Assembly (NCBI RefSeq): GCF_017743935.1
Contig: NZ_JAGHRE010000009.1
Coordinates: forward strand, 186,001-250,000
Direction: 5' to 3'
Source of the DNA: Tropicibacter sp. R16_0
GTDB lineage: Bacteria > Pseudomonadota > Alphaproteobacteria > Rhodobacterales > Rhodobacteraceae
DNA length: 64,000 nt
A program made the position numbers and the translations under genes. Under the pieces are notes generated by a model, which saw only the letters and a list, made by a program, of their open reading frames with translations, was not told the origin of the DNA and searched no databases. Shown piece after piece: positions 18,036-27,738 of this stretch; position 1 is the first letter of the stretch; each line of letters opens with the position of its first letter.

Positions 18036-20961
18036 GGACCCGCTCCCCTTGCTGGTCAAAGAACACCGGATCGACCACCTCACACAGGGTTTCCACCCCG
18101 CGCAGACCGTCGACCATTTTCACGATCTCGCCATGACGCTCGCGCCCGTCAGCCAGGAACCCAAGCGCCAGCATGTGACCCATCGTGGGCGAGTGACACA
18201 CGGACGTCAGATACCCCTGATCGTTCGTCCTGATCGGCTCGTCGCCCTTCTTGTAAAGGTGTGCGCCCGCCAGAACCTGGCCGTCTTTCTCGACCGGCTT
18301 CAGCCCCACCAGAACCTCGCGCCCCGGTTCTTCGAGCCCCGGTCGCTGTGTCATGGTCTTGCCGATGCAGTCCTTCTTGGTGGAAACCATCCGCCCCATG
18401 CCAATGTCATAGGCCGTTGTGCGCCCGTGGATTTCCGAGTGGGTGATGAACCCCTTTTCGATCCGCAGGACGTTCAGCGCCTCCATTCCATAGACGCCGC
18501 CGCCCATCTCTTCGGCCTTTTTGGCCAGCAGACGGAACAAGCTGTCACCATAGCGTGCAGGCACGGCGACCTCATAGGCATGCTCGCCCGAGAACGAGAT
18601 GCGGAAGAGCCGCGCGTCGATACCCAGAACCTTGACCGGACCACAGGCCATGAACGGCCAGTCTTCATCACTCAGCGGCTGATCCAGCAACGTATCCAAC
18701 AGCGCGCGCGACTTTGGCCCTGCGACCGCAAACTGCGCCCATTGTTCGGTAACAGAAGTGAACTGCACATCCAGATCGCGGCACAGCGCCTGATTGACGA
18801 AATCCAGATGTTTCATGACGTCACCCGCACCAGCGGTTGTCGTGGTCATCACATAGTGGTTTTCCCCCAGCCGCGCGGTGGTGCCGTCATCCATAACAAA
18901 GCCATCCTCGCGCAGCATCAGGCCATAGCGCGTGCGCCCCACCTTCAGCGTCGAGAACATGTTGGTATAGACGAAATCCAGGAACTGGCCCGCATCCTTA
19001 CCCTGCACATCGATCTTGCCGAGCGTCGAGACATCCGCCACCCCAACCGCGCTGCGGACATAGCCCACCTCGCGGTTACAGCTTTCAAGCCACGTCGGCT
19101 CTCCCGCCTTGGGGAAATAGCTGGGGCGATACCACAGCCCCGCCTCGATCAGCGGTGCGCCCCGTTCGACGGTCGCCTTGTGCGAGGTGGTGAAGCGCTC
19201 GGCGGCAAAGCTCTTGCCCGTGCCCCCTGCCCCAAACGCCGCAATGGCAACGGGAGAATACGGCGGACGGAATGTTGTGGTGCCCGTCTCAGGGATGCCG
19301 CGCCCGGTGGCATCGGCCAGGATCGCCAGCGCCGCCACGTTCGAGTTCTTGCCCTGATCGGTCGCCATGCCTTGGGTGGTGTAGCGCTTCATATGCTCGA
19401 CCGAACGGAAGTTTTCGACCGCGGCCTGTTGCACATCCTTGACGGTCACGTCGTTCTGGAAGTCGAGCCAAGCACGGCCCTTGCCCGGAACCGCCCACAA
19501 AGGCGCAATTTCGTAAGCGTCATCCTCGGCTTGCGGCTGCGCCACATCCGGCGCGGTGTGCCCCAGATCGGCCAACGCACGCGCCGCAACCTCGGCCCCT
19601 TCGCGCAAACACGCCGCGGTGGAAAAGGCCCCGTTGCACGCGCCTGCCGCTTCCAGCCCCGGGATCGCACCCGGCGTCGGCACAAAGCTTTCGATCTCGC
19701 GCTTCCAGGTCGGGCGCCCGTTCATGTGGCAGGTCAGATGCACGGTCGGGTTCCAACCGCCGGTCATCGCCAGACAATCGGCCTGCAAGTTCTGCTCGCC
19801 GCTTGCACTGCGAATGGTGATCGATTCCAGCGCCTTGCGCCCAGCGCTGTTCGAAACCTGCGCGCCGCGATAAACGGGATAATTATCGGACGTAGGCCCA
19901 TCATGGCGGCTGTCGATGACCCCGGCCACATGCACGCCTGCTTCCAACAGATCGCGGGCCGTGCGGTGGATGTCGTTGGTGTTGCCAAAGATCGCCACGC
20001 GCTGCCCAGGCGCCACGCCCCAACGGTTCAGATAAGCCCGCACCGCACCCGCAGTCATGATGCCGGGCCGGTCGTTGTTGCGGAAGGCCACGGGACGCTC
20101 CAGTGCCCCTGCTGCCAGAACCGCGCGTTTGCTGGCGATCCGCCAGAACGTCTCGATCGGCGCGCCTGCCGGGCGGCTGCCCAGATGGTGGCGTACCCGT
20201 TCCAGCGCGCCAAAGGTGCCGCCATCATAGGCGCCCGTGATCGTGGTGCGCTTCATCAGGCGCACGTTGTCCATCGACCGCAACTCGGCCAGCACCTCAT
20301 CGACCCAGACATGCCCCGGCTTGCCGTCGATCTCATGGGTTTCGGCCAGCAAACGCCCGCCCATGCGGCTGTCTTCTTCGGCCAGGATCACATCCGCTCC
20401 TGCACGCCCTGCAACCAGCGCGGCCATCAGGCCCGCAGGACCCGAGCCAATCACCAGCAGATCGCAAAAGGCATAGGCCTTGTCATAGACATCCGCGTTG
20501 TCTTCCCCAGACAGTGCGCCCAGACCAGCAGCGCGGCGAATGATCGGCTCATAGAGCTTTTCCCAAAACGCGCGCGGCCACATGAAGGTTTTGTAATAGA
20601 ACCCAGCCCCCAGAAACGGCGCCGCCAGATCGGTGATCGCCATCGGGTCGAATTGCAGCGACAGCCCCCGGTTCTGACTGCGCGCCTGCAAGCCCTCGTA
20701 AAGCTCCTGAACTGTGGCCCGCACGTTGGGATCCTGCCGCACGCCCTGCCCGATGGTGACAAGCGCATTGGGCTCTTCACTGCCCGCCGTCAGAATGCCG
20801 CGCGGGCGGTGGTATTTGAACGAGCGGCCCACCAGCCGCACCTCATTGGCCAGAAGGGCGGACGCCAGCGTGTCGCCCTCGAGCCCGGTGTAGTTTACCC
20901 CGTCGAACGAAAAGGTCACCGGCTTGCTGTGATCCAGCAGGCCCCTGTTTGCGATCCTCAT
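18028..20961 (-). CDS. soxA: sarcosine oxidase alpha subunit
   Basis: A 977-residue SoxA. The N-terminal ~100 residues have a ferredoxin-like fold (DGVNYTGLEGDTLASALLANEVRLVG). The middle part is an NAD-binding oxidoreductase domain with GSGPAGLMAALVAGRAGADV. The C-terminal ~380 residues are a GcvT/aminomethyltransferase-like tetrahydrofolate-binding domain (VGVADVSTLGKIDVQGKDAG) that passes the one-carbon unit to folate. The start overlaps the end of soxD by 4 bases (ATGA). With soxB, soxD and soxG it converts sarcosine to glycine, the last step of betaine demethylation. Confidence 0.96.
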   Translation of the reverse strand: MRIANRGLLDHSKPVTFSFDGVNYTGLEGDTLASALLANEVRLVGRSFKYHRPRGILTAGSEEPNALVTIGQGVRQDPNVRATVQELYEGLQARSQNRGLSLQFDPMAITDLAAPFLGAGFYYKTFMWPRAFWEKLYEPIIRRAAGLGALSGEDNADVYDKAYAFCDLLVIGSGPAGLMAALVAGRAGADVILAEEDSRMGGRLLAETHEIDGKPGHVWVDEVLAELRSMDNVRLMKRTTITGAYDGGTFGALERVRHHLGSRPAGAPIETFWRIASKRAVLAAGALERPVAFRNNDRPGIMTAGAVRAYLNRWGVAPGQRVAIFGNTNDIHRTARDLLEAGVHVAGVIDSRHDGPTSDNYPVYRGAQVSNSAGRKALESITIRSASGEQNLQADCLAMTGGWNPTVHLTCHMNGRPTWKREIESFVPTPGAIPGLEAAGACNGAFSTAACLREGAEVAARALADLGHTAPDVAQPQAEDDAYEIAPLWAVPGKGRAWLDFQNDVTVKDVQQAAVENFRSVEHMKRYTTQGMATDQGKNSNVAALAILADATGRGIPETGTTTFRPPYSPVAIAAFGAGGTGKSFAAERFTTSHKATVERGAPLIEAGLWYRPSYFPKAGEPTWLESCNREVGYVRSAVGVADVSTLGKIDVQGKDAGQFLDFVYTNMFSTLKVGRTRYGLMLREDGFVMDDGTTARLGENHYVMTTTTAGAGDVMKHLDFVNQALCRDLDVQFTSVTEQWAQFAVAGPKSRALLDTLLDQPLSDEDWPFMACGPVKVLGIDARLFRISFSGEHAYEVAVPARYGDSLFRLLAKKAEEMGGGVYGMEALNVLRIEKGFITHSEIHGRTTAYDIGMGRMVSTKKDCIGKTMTQRPGLEEPGREVLVGLKPVEKDGQVLAGAHLYKKGDEPIRTNDQGYLTSVCHSPTMGHMLALGFLADGRERHGEIVKMVDGLRGVETLCEVVDPVFFDQQGERVRG

Positions 20962-21221
20962 GCCGTCTCCTCCGACACCAGCCGCGTCGAGATAACCTCG
21001 TGCGTCACCGTGTTGCGCGTCACTTCGATCCAGGCGCCGCAGCCGCCCTCGTGATACCACAGGTCGCGCGTCACCCCGGCCGGGTTTTCGCGCAGATAGA
21101 CATAGTTGTCCCATGCCTCTTCGCCCGCATCAGGCGCAGGCCGGTCCAGCGACACGGCATGGCCCTTGTAATAGAACTCGCGACGATCCCGCTCGCCGCA
21201 GATTGGACAGGTGATCCTCAT
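20958..21221 (-). CDS. soxD: sarcosine oxidase delta subunit
   Basis: An 87-residue SoxD. It begins MRITCPICGERDRREFYYKG and ends near GGCGAWIEVTRNTVTHEV; the cysteine pairs form the structural zinc site typical of the delta subunit. It overlaps soxA by 4 bases and follows soxB by 59 bases, so it lies within one operon. Confidence 0.95.
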   Translation of the reverse strand: MRITCPICGERDRREFYYKGHAVSLDRPAPDAGEEAWDNYVYLRENPAGVTRDLWYHEGGCGAWIEVTRNTVTHEVISTRLVSEETA

Positions 21222-21280
21222 ACCCCAACCCCCTGCTTCTTCTCGTTACAAATACGGAAATCCGACATCTGCCTCATCCC

Positions 21281-22534
21281 CTAGTGCAGGTTGTGTTGAG
21301 AGCCTTTGCTCTCTTCGTCGATGATGCCCCGCCCGGTGCGGAAGCGATCCAGCTGATAGCCCGTGGCATTCTCGTGATAGCGATCCGTCGCGATCAGATG
21401 GGCAAAGACATTGCCCGAGCCCGGCACCGCCTTGAACCCGCCATAGTTCCAGCCGCAGTTCAGATAGAGCCCGTCGATATGCGTCCGGTCGATGATGGGC
21501 GAGCCATCGGGCGACATGTCCATGATCCCCCCCCAGCTGCGCAGCATCTTGGCCTTGCCGATCATCGGCATCAGCGCCATTCCCGCCTCCATCACATGTT
21601 CGGCCGTCGGCAGGTTGCCGCGCGCCGCATAAGAAGCATAGAAATCCAGATCGCCGCCAAAGACCAAACCGCCCTTGTCCGACTGACTGATATAGAAATG
21701 CCCCATACCAAAGGTGACGACATTGTCGATCACCGGCTTCAACCCTTCAGTGACAAAAGCCTGCAGAATGTGGCTTTCAATGGGTAGCGTCATGCCCGCC
21801 ATAGCAGCCACTTGGCTGGAGCGGCCAGCAACCACGATGGCCACCTTCTTGGCTCGGATCGGTCCGCGCGAGGTTTGCACGCCCTTGACCTTGCCGTTCT
21901 CGATGTCGATGCCGGTCACTTCGCAGTTCTGCAGCAAGTCCACGCCGCGCTGATCAGCCCCGCGGGCAAAGCCCCAGGCCACCGCATCATGGCGCGCCGT
22001 GCCGCCGCGCGGGTGATAAAGCCCGCCGTAGATCGGGAACCGTGCGTTGTCGAAATCCAGATAAGGCAGCATGCCCCGCAGCTCGTCCCGCCCCAACAGG
22101 ATCGCGTCATCCCCCTGGCTGAGCATCATGTTGCCCTGGCGTGCCCGCGCGTCGCGCTGACCGTCGGAATGGAACAGGTTGATGATGCCCCGCTGCGAAT
22201 GCATCACGTTGTAGTTCAGGTCCTCTTCCAACCCTTCCCACAGCTTCAGCGAGTGCGAGTAGAATTCGGAGTTGCCCTGAAGGAAGTAGTTGGCCCGCAC
22301 GATGGTGGTGTTCCGGCCCACGTTGCCGCCGCCGATATAGCCCTTTTCCAGCACCGCCACATTGGTCAGCCCGTGCTCCTTGGCCAGGTAATAGGCCGTC
22401 GACAGGCCATGCCCGCCGCCTCCGATGACCAGAATGTCATATTCCGCCTTGGGTTCGGGATCGCGCCAATGGGGTTTCCAGCCCTTGTTGCCGGTCAACC
22501 CTTCCTTGAGAACGCGAAGGCCTGAAAAACGCAT
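21281..22534 (-). CDS. soxB: sarcosine oxidase beta subunit
   Basis: A 417-residue flavoprotein, the catalytic subunit of heterotetrameric sarcosine oxidase. It has a dinucleotide-binding motif in DILVIGGGGHGLSTAYYLAK and the DAO-fold C-terminus with WNYGGFKAVPGSG. The ATG at 22534 has AGGAGG 8 bases upstream and gives the family N-terminus MRFSGLRVLKEGLTGNKGW. It is first in the soxBDAG operon, so its promoter should lie in 22535-22675. Confidence 0.96.
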   Translation of the reverse strand: MRFSGLRVLKEGLTGNKGWKPHWRDPEPKAEYDILVIGGGGHGLSTAYYLAKEHGLTNVAVLEKGYIGGGNVGRNTTIVRANYFLQGNSEFYSHSLKLWEGLEEDLNYNVMHSQRGIINLFHSDGQRDARARQGNMMLSQGDDAILLGRDELRGMLPYLDFDNARFPIYGGLYHPRGGTARHDAVAWGFARGADQRGVDLLQNCEVTGIDIENGKVKGVQTSRGPIRAKKVAIVVAGRSSQVAAMAGMTLPIESHILQAFVTEGLKPVIDNVVTFGMGHFYISQSDKGGLVFGGDLDFYASYAARGNLPTAEHVMEAGMALMPMIGKAKMLRSWGGIMDMSPDGSPIIDRTHIDGLYLNCGWNYGGFKAVPGSGNVFAHLIATDRYHENATGYQLDRFRTGRGIIDEESKGSQHNLH

Positions 22535-22675
22535 GATATGCTTCCTCCTGTCGGGCTGGAATGCGCCCGTCGGGACAGATGTATCAACCTGCCCCCGGAT
22601 CACCATATCGCTTTTCGACAAAAACATGTCAGACTGCGACCGGATCTGTCGCAAAGACGTCCTGCGGCGGCTGGT

Positions 22676-23575
22676 TCAGAAACGAATTCGCGCCGCAAAC
22701 CCCACAATCGGGGCTGTGTCATAGTCCTGGCGGCTGATCTGGGCGCCGGTTGCGGAATCCAGCGTCAAACGCCCATCAAACTCTGCTCCGACAAACGCGC
22801 TGATGCGCACGCCCGGATTGGGTGCATAATCCACCGACAACGCCACAGGAATGCTTTGATCCTCTCCAACGCCACCAGGGGCAAGGCCTGTATTGTCCAA
22901 ACGAAACCGAACACGCTCGGACCGCGCACCCAGAGAGAAACTCACGGCATCGGTGTGCTGATAACTCAGGATCACGCCCGGTCCTTGCGTGGCCCCCAGC
23001 CCTGTTCCGGTGCTCAGGTTCCAACGCGGTGCAATGTCCCAATCCACCAGAAGCGCGGGAAAGACCTCTGTATCATTGGTGCCCAGCTCCGAGAATGCGC
23101 CAAACGCGGGTCCGATCCGCAAGTTCGGGTTCACCTGCCAGACAATACCGGCAAAGACACCATAGGTGCGCCCATCAGAGGAGGACGCTCCGTCCTCATA
23201 GTCCCATCGAACCTGCGGTGAGATGAAAACCGACGCGCTTTCGCCCACCGAAAACTGAACAGGCGCCGTGATCCGCACGTCGCGAATACGATCCCATGGC
23301 TGATTGCCAGCCAGGCTGAAATCATAGGAAAACTGACCATAGCTCAGGAACAGTCCAGCCGAAGCACCGCTGTCAAAACGGTAAAGAGCCCCTGTGCGCA
23401 GGAAAGCCCGCTCGGCGCTGAACTCTCCGCCACCGGATAAACCCGCGTTGCCCTGATAGACGGCCAACCCGTCAATCTGCCATGCCCATCCCGAGCGCTG
23501 CTGGGCCTCGGCCCCGGCCGAGGCGAAAAGAATGACACTGCTGCTCGCCGCAAACAAACGCATCATCGGGGACAT
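22676..23575 (-). CDS. outer-membrane beta-barrel protein of unknown function
   Basis: A 299-residue exported protein. After a signal peptide (MSPMMRLFAASSSVILFASAGAEAQ) comes a long series of alternating polar/hydrophobic strands, and the last residues are GFAARIRF, a C-terminal aromatic residue typical of proteins assembled by the BAM complex. AAAGGAG lies just before the ATG at 23575. No enzymatic motif is seen, and the role could be a porin or transport-related barrel. It lies between soxB and gdhA but is separately spaced from both. Confidence 0.72.
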   Translation of the reverse strand: MSPMMRLFAASSSVILFASAGAEAQQRSGWAWQIDGLAVYQGNAGLSGGGEFSAERAFLRTGALYRFDSGASAGLFLSYGQFSYDFSLAGNQPWDRIRDVRITAPVQFSVGESASVFISPQVRWDYEDGASSSDGRTYGVFAGIVWQVNPNLRIGPAFGAFSELGTNDTEVFPALLVDWDIAPRWNLSTGTGLGATQGPGVILSYQHTDAVSFSLGARSERVRFRLDNTGLAPGGVGEDQSIPVALSVDYAPNPGVRISAFVGAEFDGRLTLDSATGAQISRQDYDTAPIVGFAARIRF

Positions 23576-23683
23576 TGGCTGCTCCTTTGAAAGTCTCACA
23601 CTGGGACAATAGCGCTTTGCCCTGTCTATCCCACCTCAAAGGGGCCGGTTCCAAGAAAAACTGTGTGTTCCTCGTCACATCAC

Positions 23684-23713
23684 AAAAAAGCGGCGCGCAA
23701 ATCTGCGCGCCGC
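23684..23713 (-). terminator. intrinsic terminator of gdhA
   Basis: Read on the minus strand, GCGGCGCGCA, a 4-base loop and TGCGCGCCGC are followed immediately by six T residues. It begins 22 bases after the stop of glutamate dehydrogenase. This is the cleanest intrinsic terminator in the window. Confidence 0.9.
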
Positions 23714-23734
23714 TGCTTTTCGTCTGGCTTGGGT

Positions 23735-25171
23735 TCACAGACCCTTCGCGCGATAGCTGGCCGCAACCTTGTTGATCGACACCAGATAGGCCGCCGTGCG
23801 CAGGTCCTCGACATCCGCGCGATCATGCCAGATCTCACGCATCGACTGATAGGCGATCCGCATCGTGTCATCCAACCCCGAGCGGACAAGCTCCAACTCA
23901 TCGGCACCGCGCAGGTACTTTTGCTTGAATTCCGGCGTCATTGACCAGGCATCACCGAGATAGCGATCCAAGCGTTCCAGCTCATCGATGACCAGCTGGT
24001 GGCGTGCCTCTTCCTGACGACGTTGCATCCGACCAAAGCGGATGTGGGAAAGGTTCTTGACCCATTCGAAGTAGGATACGGTCACACCGCCTGCGTTTGC
24101 ATACATGTCGGGGATGATCACCGTGCCTTTTTTGCGCAGGATCTCATCCGCGCCGGCCGTCACGGGGCCGTTCGCAGCCTCGATGATCAGAGGCGCCTTG
24201 ATGTTGGCCGCGTTGCCAAGGTGGATCACACCCTCAAGCGCCGCCGGGATCAGGATATCGCAATCCTCTTCCAGCACGGCGCCGCCCTCGGCGGTGTGGG
24301 TCGCATCCGGGTATCCGGTCACGCCGCCATGCTTGACGATCCAGTTGCGCACGCCTTCGACGTCCAGGCCGTCAGGATTATACAGCGCCCCGTCGCGTTC
24401 GATGATGCCGACGATTTTCGAGCCGTCCTCTTCCTGCAGAAACTTGGCCGCGTGATAACCCACGTTGCCCAATCCCTGCACGATCACACGTTTGCCATCG
24501 AGCGAGCCGCTGAGACCTGCCTTGGCCACGTCACGCGGATCACGGAAGAACTCGCGCAGCGCATATTGCACCCCGCGGCCCGTCGCCTCGACCCGGCCCG
24601 AGATACCGCCCGCATTCAACGGCTTACCCGTGACACAGGCGCGTGCGTTGATATCCGTGGTGTTCATGCGGGCATATTGGTCCGCAATCCAGGCCATCTC
24701 GCGCTCGCCGGTGCCCATGTCAGGGGCGGGAACGTTCTGAGACGGGTGGATCAAGTCGCGCTTGGCCAGTTCATAGGCAAAGCGGCGGGTGATCTGCTCC
24801 AGCTCATGTTCGTCGTATTGACGCGGGTCGATACACAGACCGCCCTTGGAACCGCCGAACGGCGCCTCGACCAATGCACACTTATAGGTCATCAGAGCCG
24901 CGAGCGCTTCAACCTCGTCCTGATTCACCGATGGGGCATAGCGAATACCGCCCTTGACCGGCTCCATGTGTTCTGAATGCACCGAGCGATAGCCGACAAA
25001 GGTCTGAATCTGTCCGCGCAATCGTACACCGAACCGAACCGTGTAAGTGGCGTTACACACCCGGATCTTCTCTTCCAAGCCGGGCGGCAAGTCCATCAGG
25101 GCCACAGCCCTGTTGAACATCAAATCTACGCTCTCACGAAAACTGGGCTCATTTGTACGGGTCATACTCAC
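23735..25171 (-). CDS. gdhA: glutamate dehydrogenase (Glu/Leu/Phe/Val dehydrogenase family)
   Basis: A 478-residue amino-acid dehydrogenase. The substrate domain carries KGGIRYAPSVNQDEVEALA and LMTYKCALVEAPFGGSKGG with the catalytic lysine region; the Rossmann domain contains VIVQGLGNVGYHAAKFL. Length and motifs fit glutamate dehydrogenase, which interconverts glutamate and 2-oxoglutarate, better than the shorter leucine enzymes. GGAGGT lies 7 bases before a GTG at 25171 and 13 before an ATG at 25165; the GTG is slightly favoured. A strong terminator follows, so the gene is its own transcription unit. Confidence 0.93.
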   Translation of the reverse strand: MSMTRTNEPSFRESVDLMFNRAVALMDLPPGLEEKIRVCNATYTVRFGVRLRGQIQTFVGYRSVHSEHMEPVKGGIRYAPSVNQDEVEALAALMTYKCALVEAPFGGSKGGLCIDPRQYDEHELEQITRRFAYELAKRDLIHPSQNVPAPDMGTGEREMAWIADQYARMNTTDINARACVTGKPLNAGGISGRVEATGRGVQYALREFFRDPRDVAKAGLSGSLDGKRVIVQGLGNVGYHAAKFLQEEDGSKIVGIIERDGALYNPDGLDVEGVRNWIVKHGGVTGYPDATHTAEGGAVLEEDCDILIPAALEGVIHLGNAANIKAPLIIEAANGPVTAGADEILRKKGTVIIPDMYANAGGVTVSYFEWVKNLSHIRFGRMQRRQEEARHQLVIDELERLDRYLGDAWSMTPEFKQKYLRGADELELVRSGLDDTMRIAYQSMREIWHDRADVEDLRTAAYLVSINKVAASYRAKGL

Positions 25172-25504
25172 AATAGTACCTCCATGACCTTATGCGACTC
25201 GCTCTGGGATGAGTTGTCGCAGCGACAGTATGACCGTTCAATTAATAAGTGCGACATTTTTAATCACTTGCAAAACGACGGTCTCGCAGTAAAGGGCGAA
25301 TCAAGCCCCCTCGGTACAGGTTCCAACATTGTTTCACCCAAGGAAACAACGCGTATCAACCTGAGGTAAATGTCTCAAACTAAGCCGTAATATCCTTTGT
25401 TTGGAACATATTGCGCCCCAATTTGGCCATCATCTCGCGGCAAAAATATCCAGTGGAAGTTTGTCTTCAGTGAGCACGTCAAGCCCTGGAGAGAGAGGTG
25501 AGTC
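25172..25504. other. intergenic region between gdhA and the Tad genes
   Basis: This 333-base gap separates two divergent genes and must hold promoters for both. It is more AT-rich than its surroundings, around ATTAATAAGTGCGACATTTT (25240-25259), which is followed by AATCACTT, giving a loose AAGTG/CACTT inverted repeat. No convincing gene or known regulator box was found. Confidence 0.5.
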
Positions 25505-27202
25505 ATGTATATTGACGGTGAAAAAAAGACCGGGACAACTGCTGCCGTGGGTCGAATTCTGTCGCGCCGAGCGCAGAATTTTGCATCCGACGAAAGCGGC
25601 TTGATCACGTTTTTTGTACTGTTCTTGTTTGTCATCATGCTGGCTGTGGGCGGCATCGGCATTGATGTGATGCGCTACGAGCGCGACCGAGCAAGGCTGC
25701 AATATACAATGGACCGTGCCGTTTTGGCTGCGGCTGACTTGGACCAATCTCTGGAACCAGAAGCGGTGGTACGCGAGTACCTGCAAAAGGCGGATCTGCT
25801 GCAATACCTCAACAGCGTGACCGTGACCGAAGGTCTGGGTTTTCGGAATGTTAAGGCCACTGCGGAATCGGAATTTCCCACTCAGTTCATGCACCTGACC
25901 GGCGTCGACACCCTAAGCGCACCGGCGGCCAGCACCGCCGAAGAAAGCATCGGTGGTGTTGAAATCTCGCTGGTGCTCGACGTCTCTGGCTCGATGAATT
26001 CGAACAGCCGCCTTTCCAACCTCAAGGTGGCCGCGCACGACTTTGTCGATCAAATGGTCGACAACACCGAAGACGGCAAGCTGTCGATCTCGATCATCCC
26101 CTACGCCACACAGGTCTCGGTTACGGACAACATGATGGACGAATTCAATGTGTCGGGCGAGAACGCACATTCGAATTGCATCAACTTCCAGTCGAACGAC
26201 TTTGATTCAACGTCCCTCAATCCGAATGCATCGCGCCCCCGCACCTTGCATTTCGACACTTTCACCAGCGCCGGGTCGAGCCGCAGCGATGGCCGCCCCT
26301 ATGGTGATCTGGTAAAATTCCCGGTGTGTGAGGCAGATAGCCGTCGCGAAATCCTGCCTCTGCAGAAAGATCGCAACACGCTCAAGAATTTCATCACCGC
26401 ATTGACCGCTCGCGGCAACACCTCGATCGACGTGGGCATGAAGTGGGGCACCGCCCTGCTGGATCACAGCATGAATGGCGTCGTGACGAACCTGATCGAA
26501 GACGGGGACATTCCAAACGACTTCGCCCTGCGTCCGCACCGGTTCTCGGATGGTGAAACGCTCAAGGTCATCGTGCTGATGACGGACGGCCAAAACACCA
26601 GCCAGTATTACCTGCGCGACCAGTATCGTCAGGGCAATTCGAACATCTGGTGGAATGCTGAGGAGGAGAAATACTCGGTCTACCGCCCCTCAACCAATCG
26701 GTATTTCTGGCCCCACAACAGCTCGTGGCAGGATCATCCTTATGGCAATGGGACCACCACTGAATGGGAATGCACCGGTACGATCTACTACGGGAACTGC
26801 TACTACGGCAGCTGGGTCCAAGAGACCGTCCAAGAGCCGGGCACGGCCGAGCGCCTGACCTATCCACAGCTTTGGGAACAGACCTCGCTGCAATACAACC
26901 TCAGCCGTCATTACTATCCCTGGATGAACGACAACAGTGCGCGGGATGAATGGTACTACGGGGTTCGCAGCTACGTCGGATCAAGCACGAAGGACAGCCG
27001 CACACAAGAAATCTGTGATGCCGCCAAGGCCCAGAACGTGATCGTCTATACCATCGGGTTCGAGGCCCCCAGCCGCGGACTGTCGGTCCTCAAGGCCTGT
27101 GCCAGCTCGGACAGTCACTTCTATGATGTGGACGGGTTGGAAATTGCAGACGCTTTCGCCTCGATCGCATCGTCGATCCGCAAACTGAGGCTGACCCAAT
27201 GA
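25505..27202 (+). CDS. tadG: Tad-type pilus assembly protein with von Willebrand A domain (TadG-like)
   Basis: A 565-residue TadG-like protein. An N-terminal Tad/pseudopilin segment (SDESGLITFFVLFLFVIML, roughly residues 28-55) includes the membrane helix. A von Willebrand A domain has the metal-site motif DVSGS at residues 159-163 and VLMTDGQNT further on. Between the halves lies a Tyr/Trp/Asn-rich insertion of about 100 residues (YFWPHNSSW, TIYYGNCYYGSW). Such proteins are minor components of the Flp/Tad adhesion system, exposed outside the inner membrane. It overlaps the next gene by 4 bases; no Tad secretion ATPase genes are in the window. Confidence 0.87.
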   Translation: MYIDGEKKTGTTAAVGRILSRRAQNFASDESGLITFFVLFLFVIMLAVGGIGIDVMRYERDRARLQYTMDRAVLAAADLDQSLEPEAVVREYLQKADLLQYLNSVTVTEGLGFRNVKATAESEFPTQFMHLTGVDTLSAPAASTAEESIGGVEISLVLDVSGSMNSNSRLSNLKVAAHDFVDQMVDNTEDGKLSISIIPYATQVSVTDNMMDEFNVSGENAHSNCINFQSNDFDSTSLNPNASRPRTLHFDTFTSAGSSRSDGRPYGDLVKFPVCEADSRREILPLQKDRNTLKNFITALTARGNTSIDVGMKWGTALLDHSMNGVVTNLIEDGDIPNDFALRPHRFSDGETLKVIVLMTDGQNTSQYYLRDQYRQGNSNIWWNAEEEKYSVYRPSTNRYFWPHNSSWQDHPYGNGTTTEWECTGTIYYGNCYYGSWVQETVQEPGTAERLTYPQLWEQTSLQYNLSRHYYPWMNDNSARDEWYYGVRSYVGSSTKDSRTQEICDAAKAQNVIVYTIGFEAPSRGLSVLKACASSDSHFYDVDGLEIADAFASIASSIRKLRLTQ

Positions 27203-27735
27203 TCAAACGTATGTTTAGACGGTTCCGCCGGTTTTCGGACGATGAAAAAGGCAATGCGACGCTGGAATTCACACTGCTGTTCCCCTTGCTCATGGTGGCC
27301 TTGTTATCGGGGGTCGAACTGGCCTTTGTCACGCTCAAGCACGCGATGCTGGAACGCGCCGTGGACATGACCGTGCGCGACATCCGCCTGGGCACCGGGG
27401 TCAACTTTCAGCACGACGACCTAAAAACCACGATCTGTGAACGCGCGACCTTTATCCAAAGCTGCGACGCCAACATGAGGCTGGAAATGATCCAGGTGGA
27501 TCCGCGCACCGCACTGAACATCGACGCCGATGCGGACTGCACCGACCGCACCGAAGAAGTCAAACCGGTTCGCACCTTCGTCAACGGCGCCAGCAACGAG
27601 CTGATGATCTTGCGCGCCTGTGCCAAGATCGACCCCCTGTTCCCCACTTCTGGACTGGGCAAACAATTGGCAGACAACGCCGAGGGTCAATACGCGCTGG
27701 TCGCAACAACCGTATTCGTGCAGGAGCCACAGTAA
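27199..27735 (+). CDS. tadE: TadE-like pseudopilin
   Basis: A 178-residue TadE/TadF-like protein. After a short basic N-terminus comes the family signature around DEKGNATLEFTLLFPLLMVAL, a Glu-containing pseudopilin helix (about residues 15-45). The remainder is a small extracytoplasmic domain with four cysteines that may form disulfides. It overlaps the end of the VWA-domain gene by 4 bases and is followed after 3 bases by a second TadE-like gene, so the three are co-translated as an operon. Confidence 0.87.
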   Translation: MIKRMFRRFRRFSDDEKGNATLEFTLLFPLLMVALLSGVELAFVTLKHAMLERAVDMTVRDIRLGTGVNFQHDDLKTTICERATFIQSCDANMRLEMIQVDPRTALNIDADADCTDRTEEVKPVRTFVNGASNELMILRACAKIDPLFPTSGLGKQLADNAEGQYALVATTVFVQEPQ

Positions 27736-27738
27736 GCC

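Noticed and set aside
17824-21054. A 1076-codon plus-strand open frame opposite soxA and soxD
   Set aside because: It is the complement of well-supported sox genes and has low-complexity, unstructured sequence.
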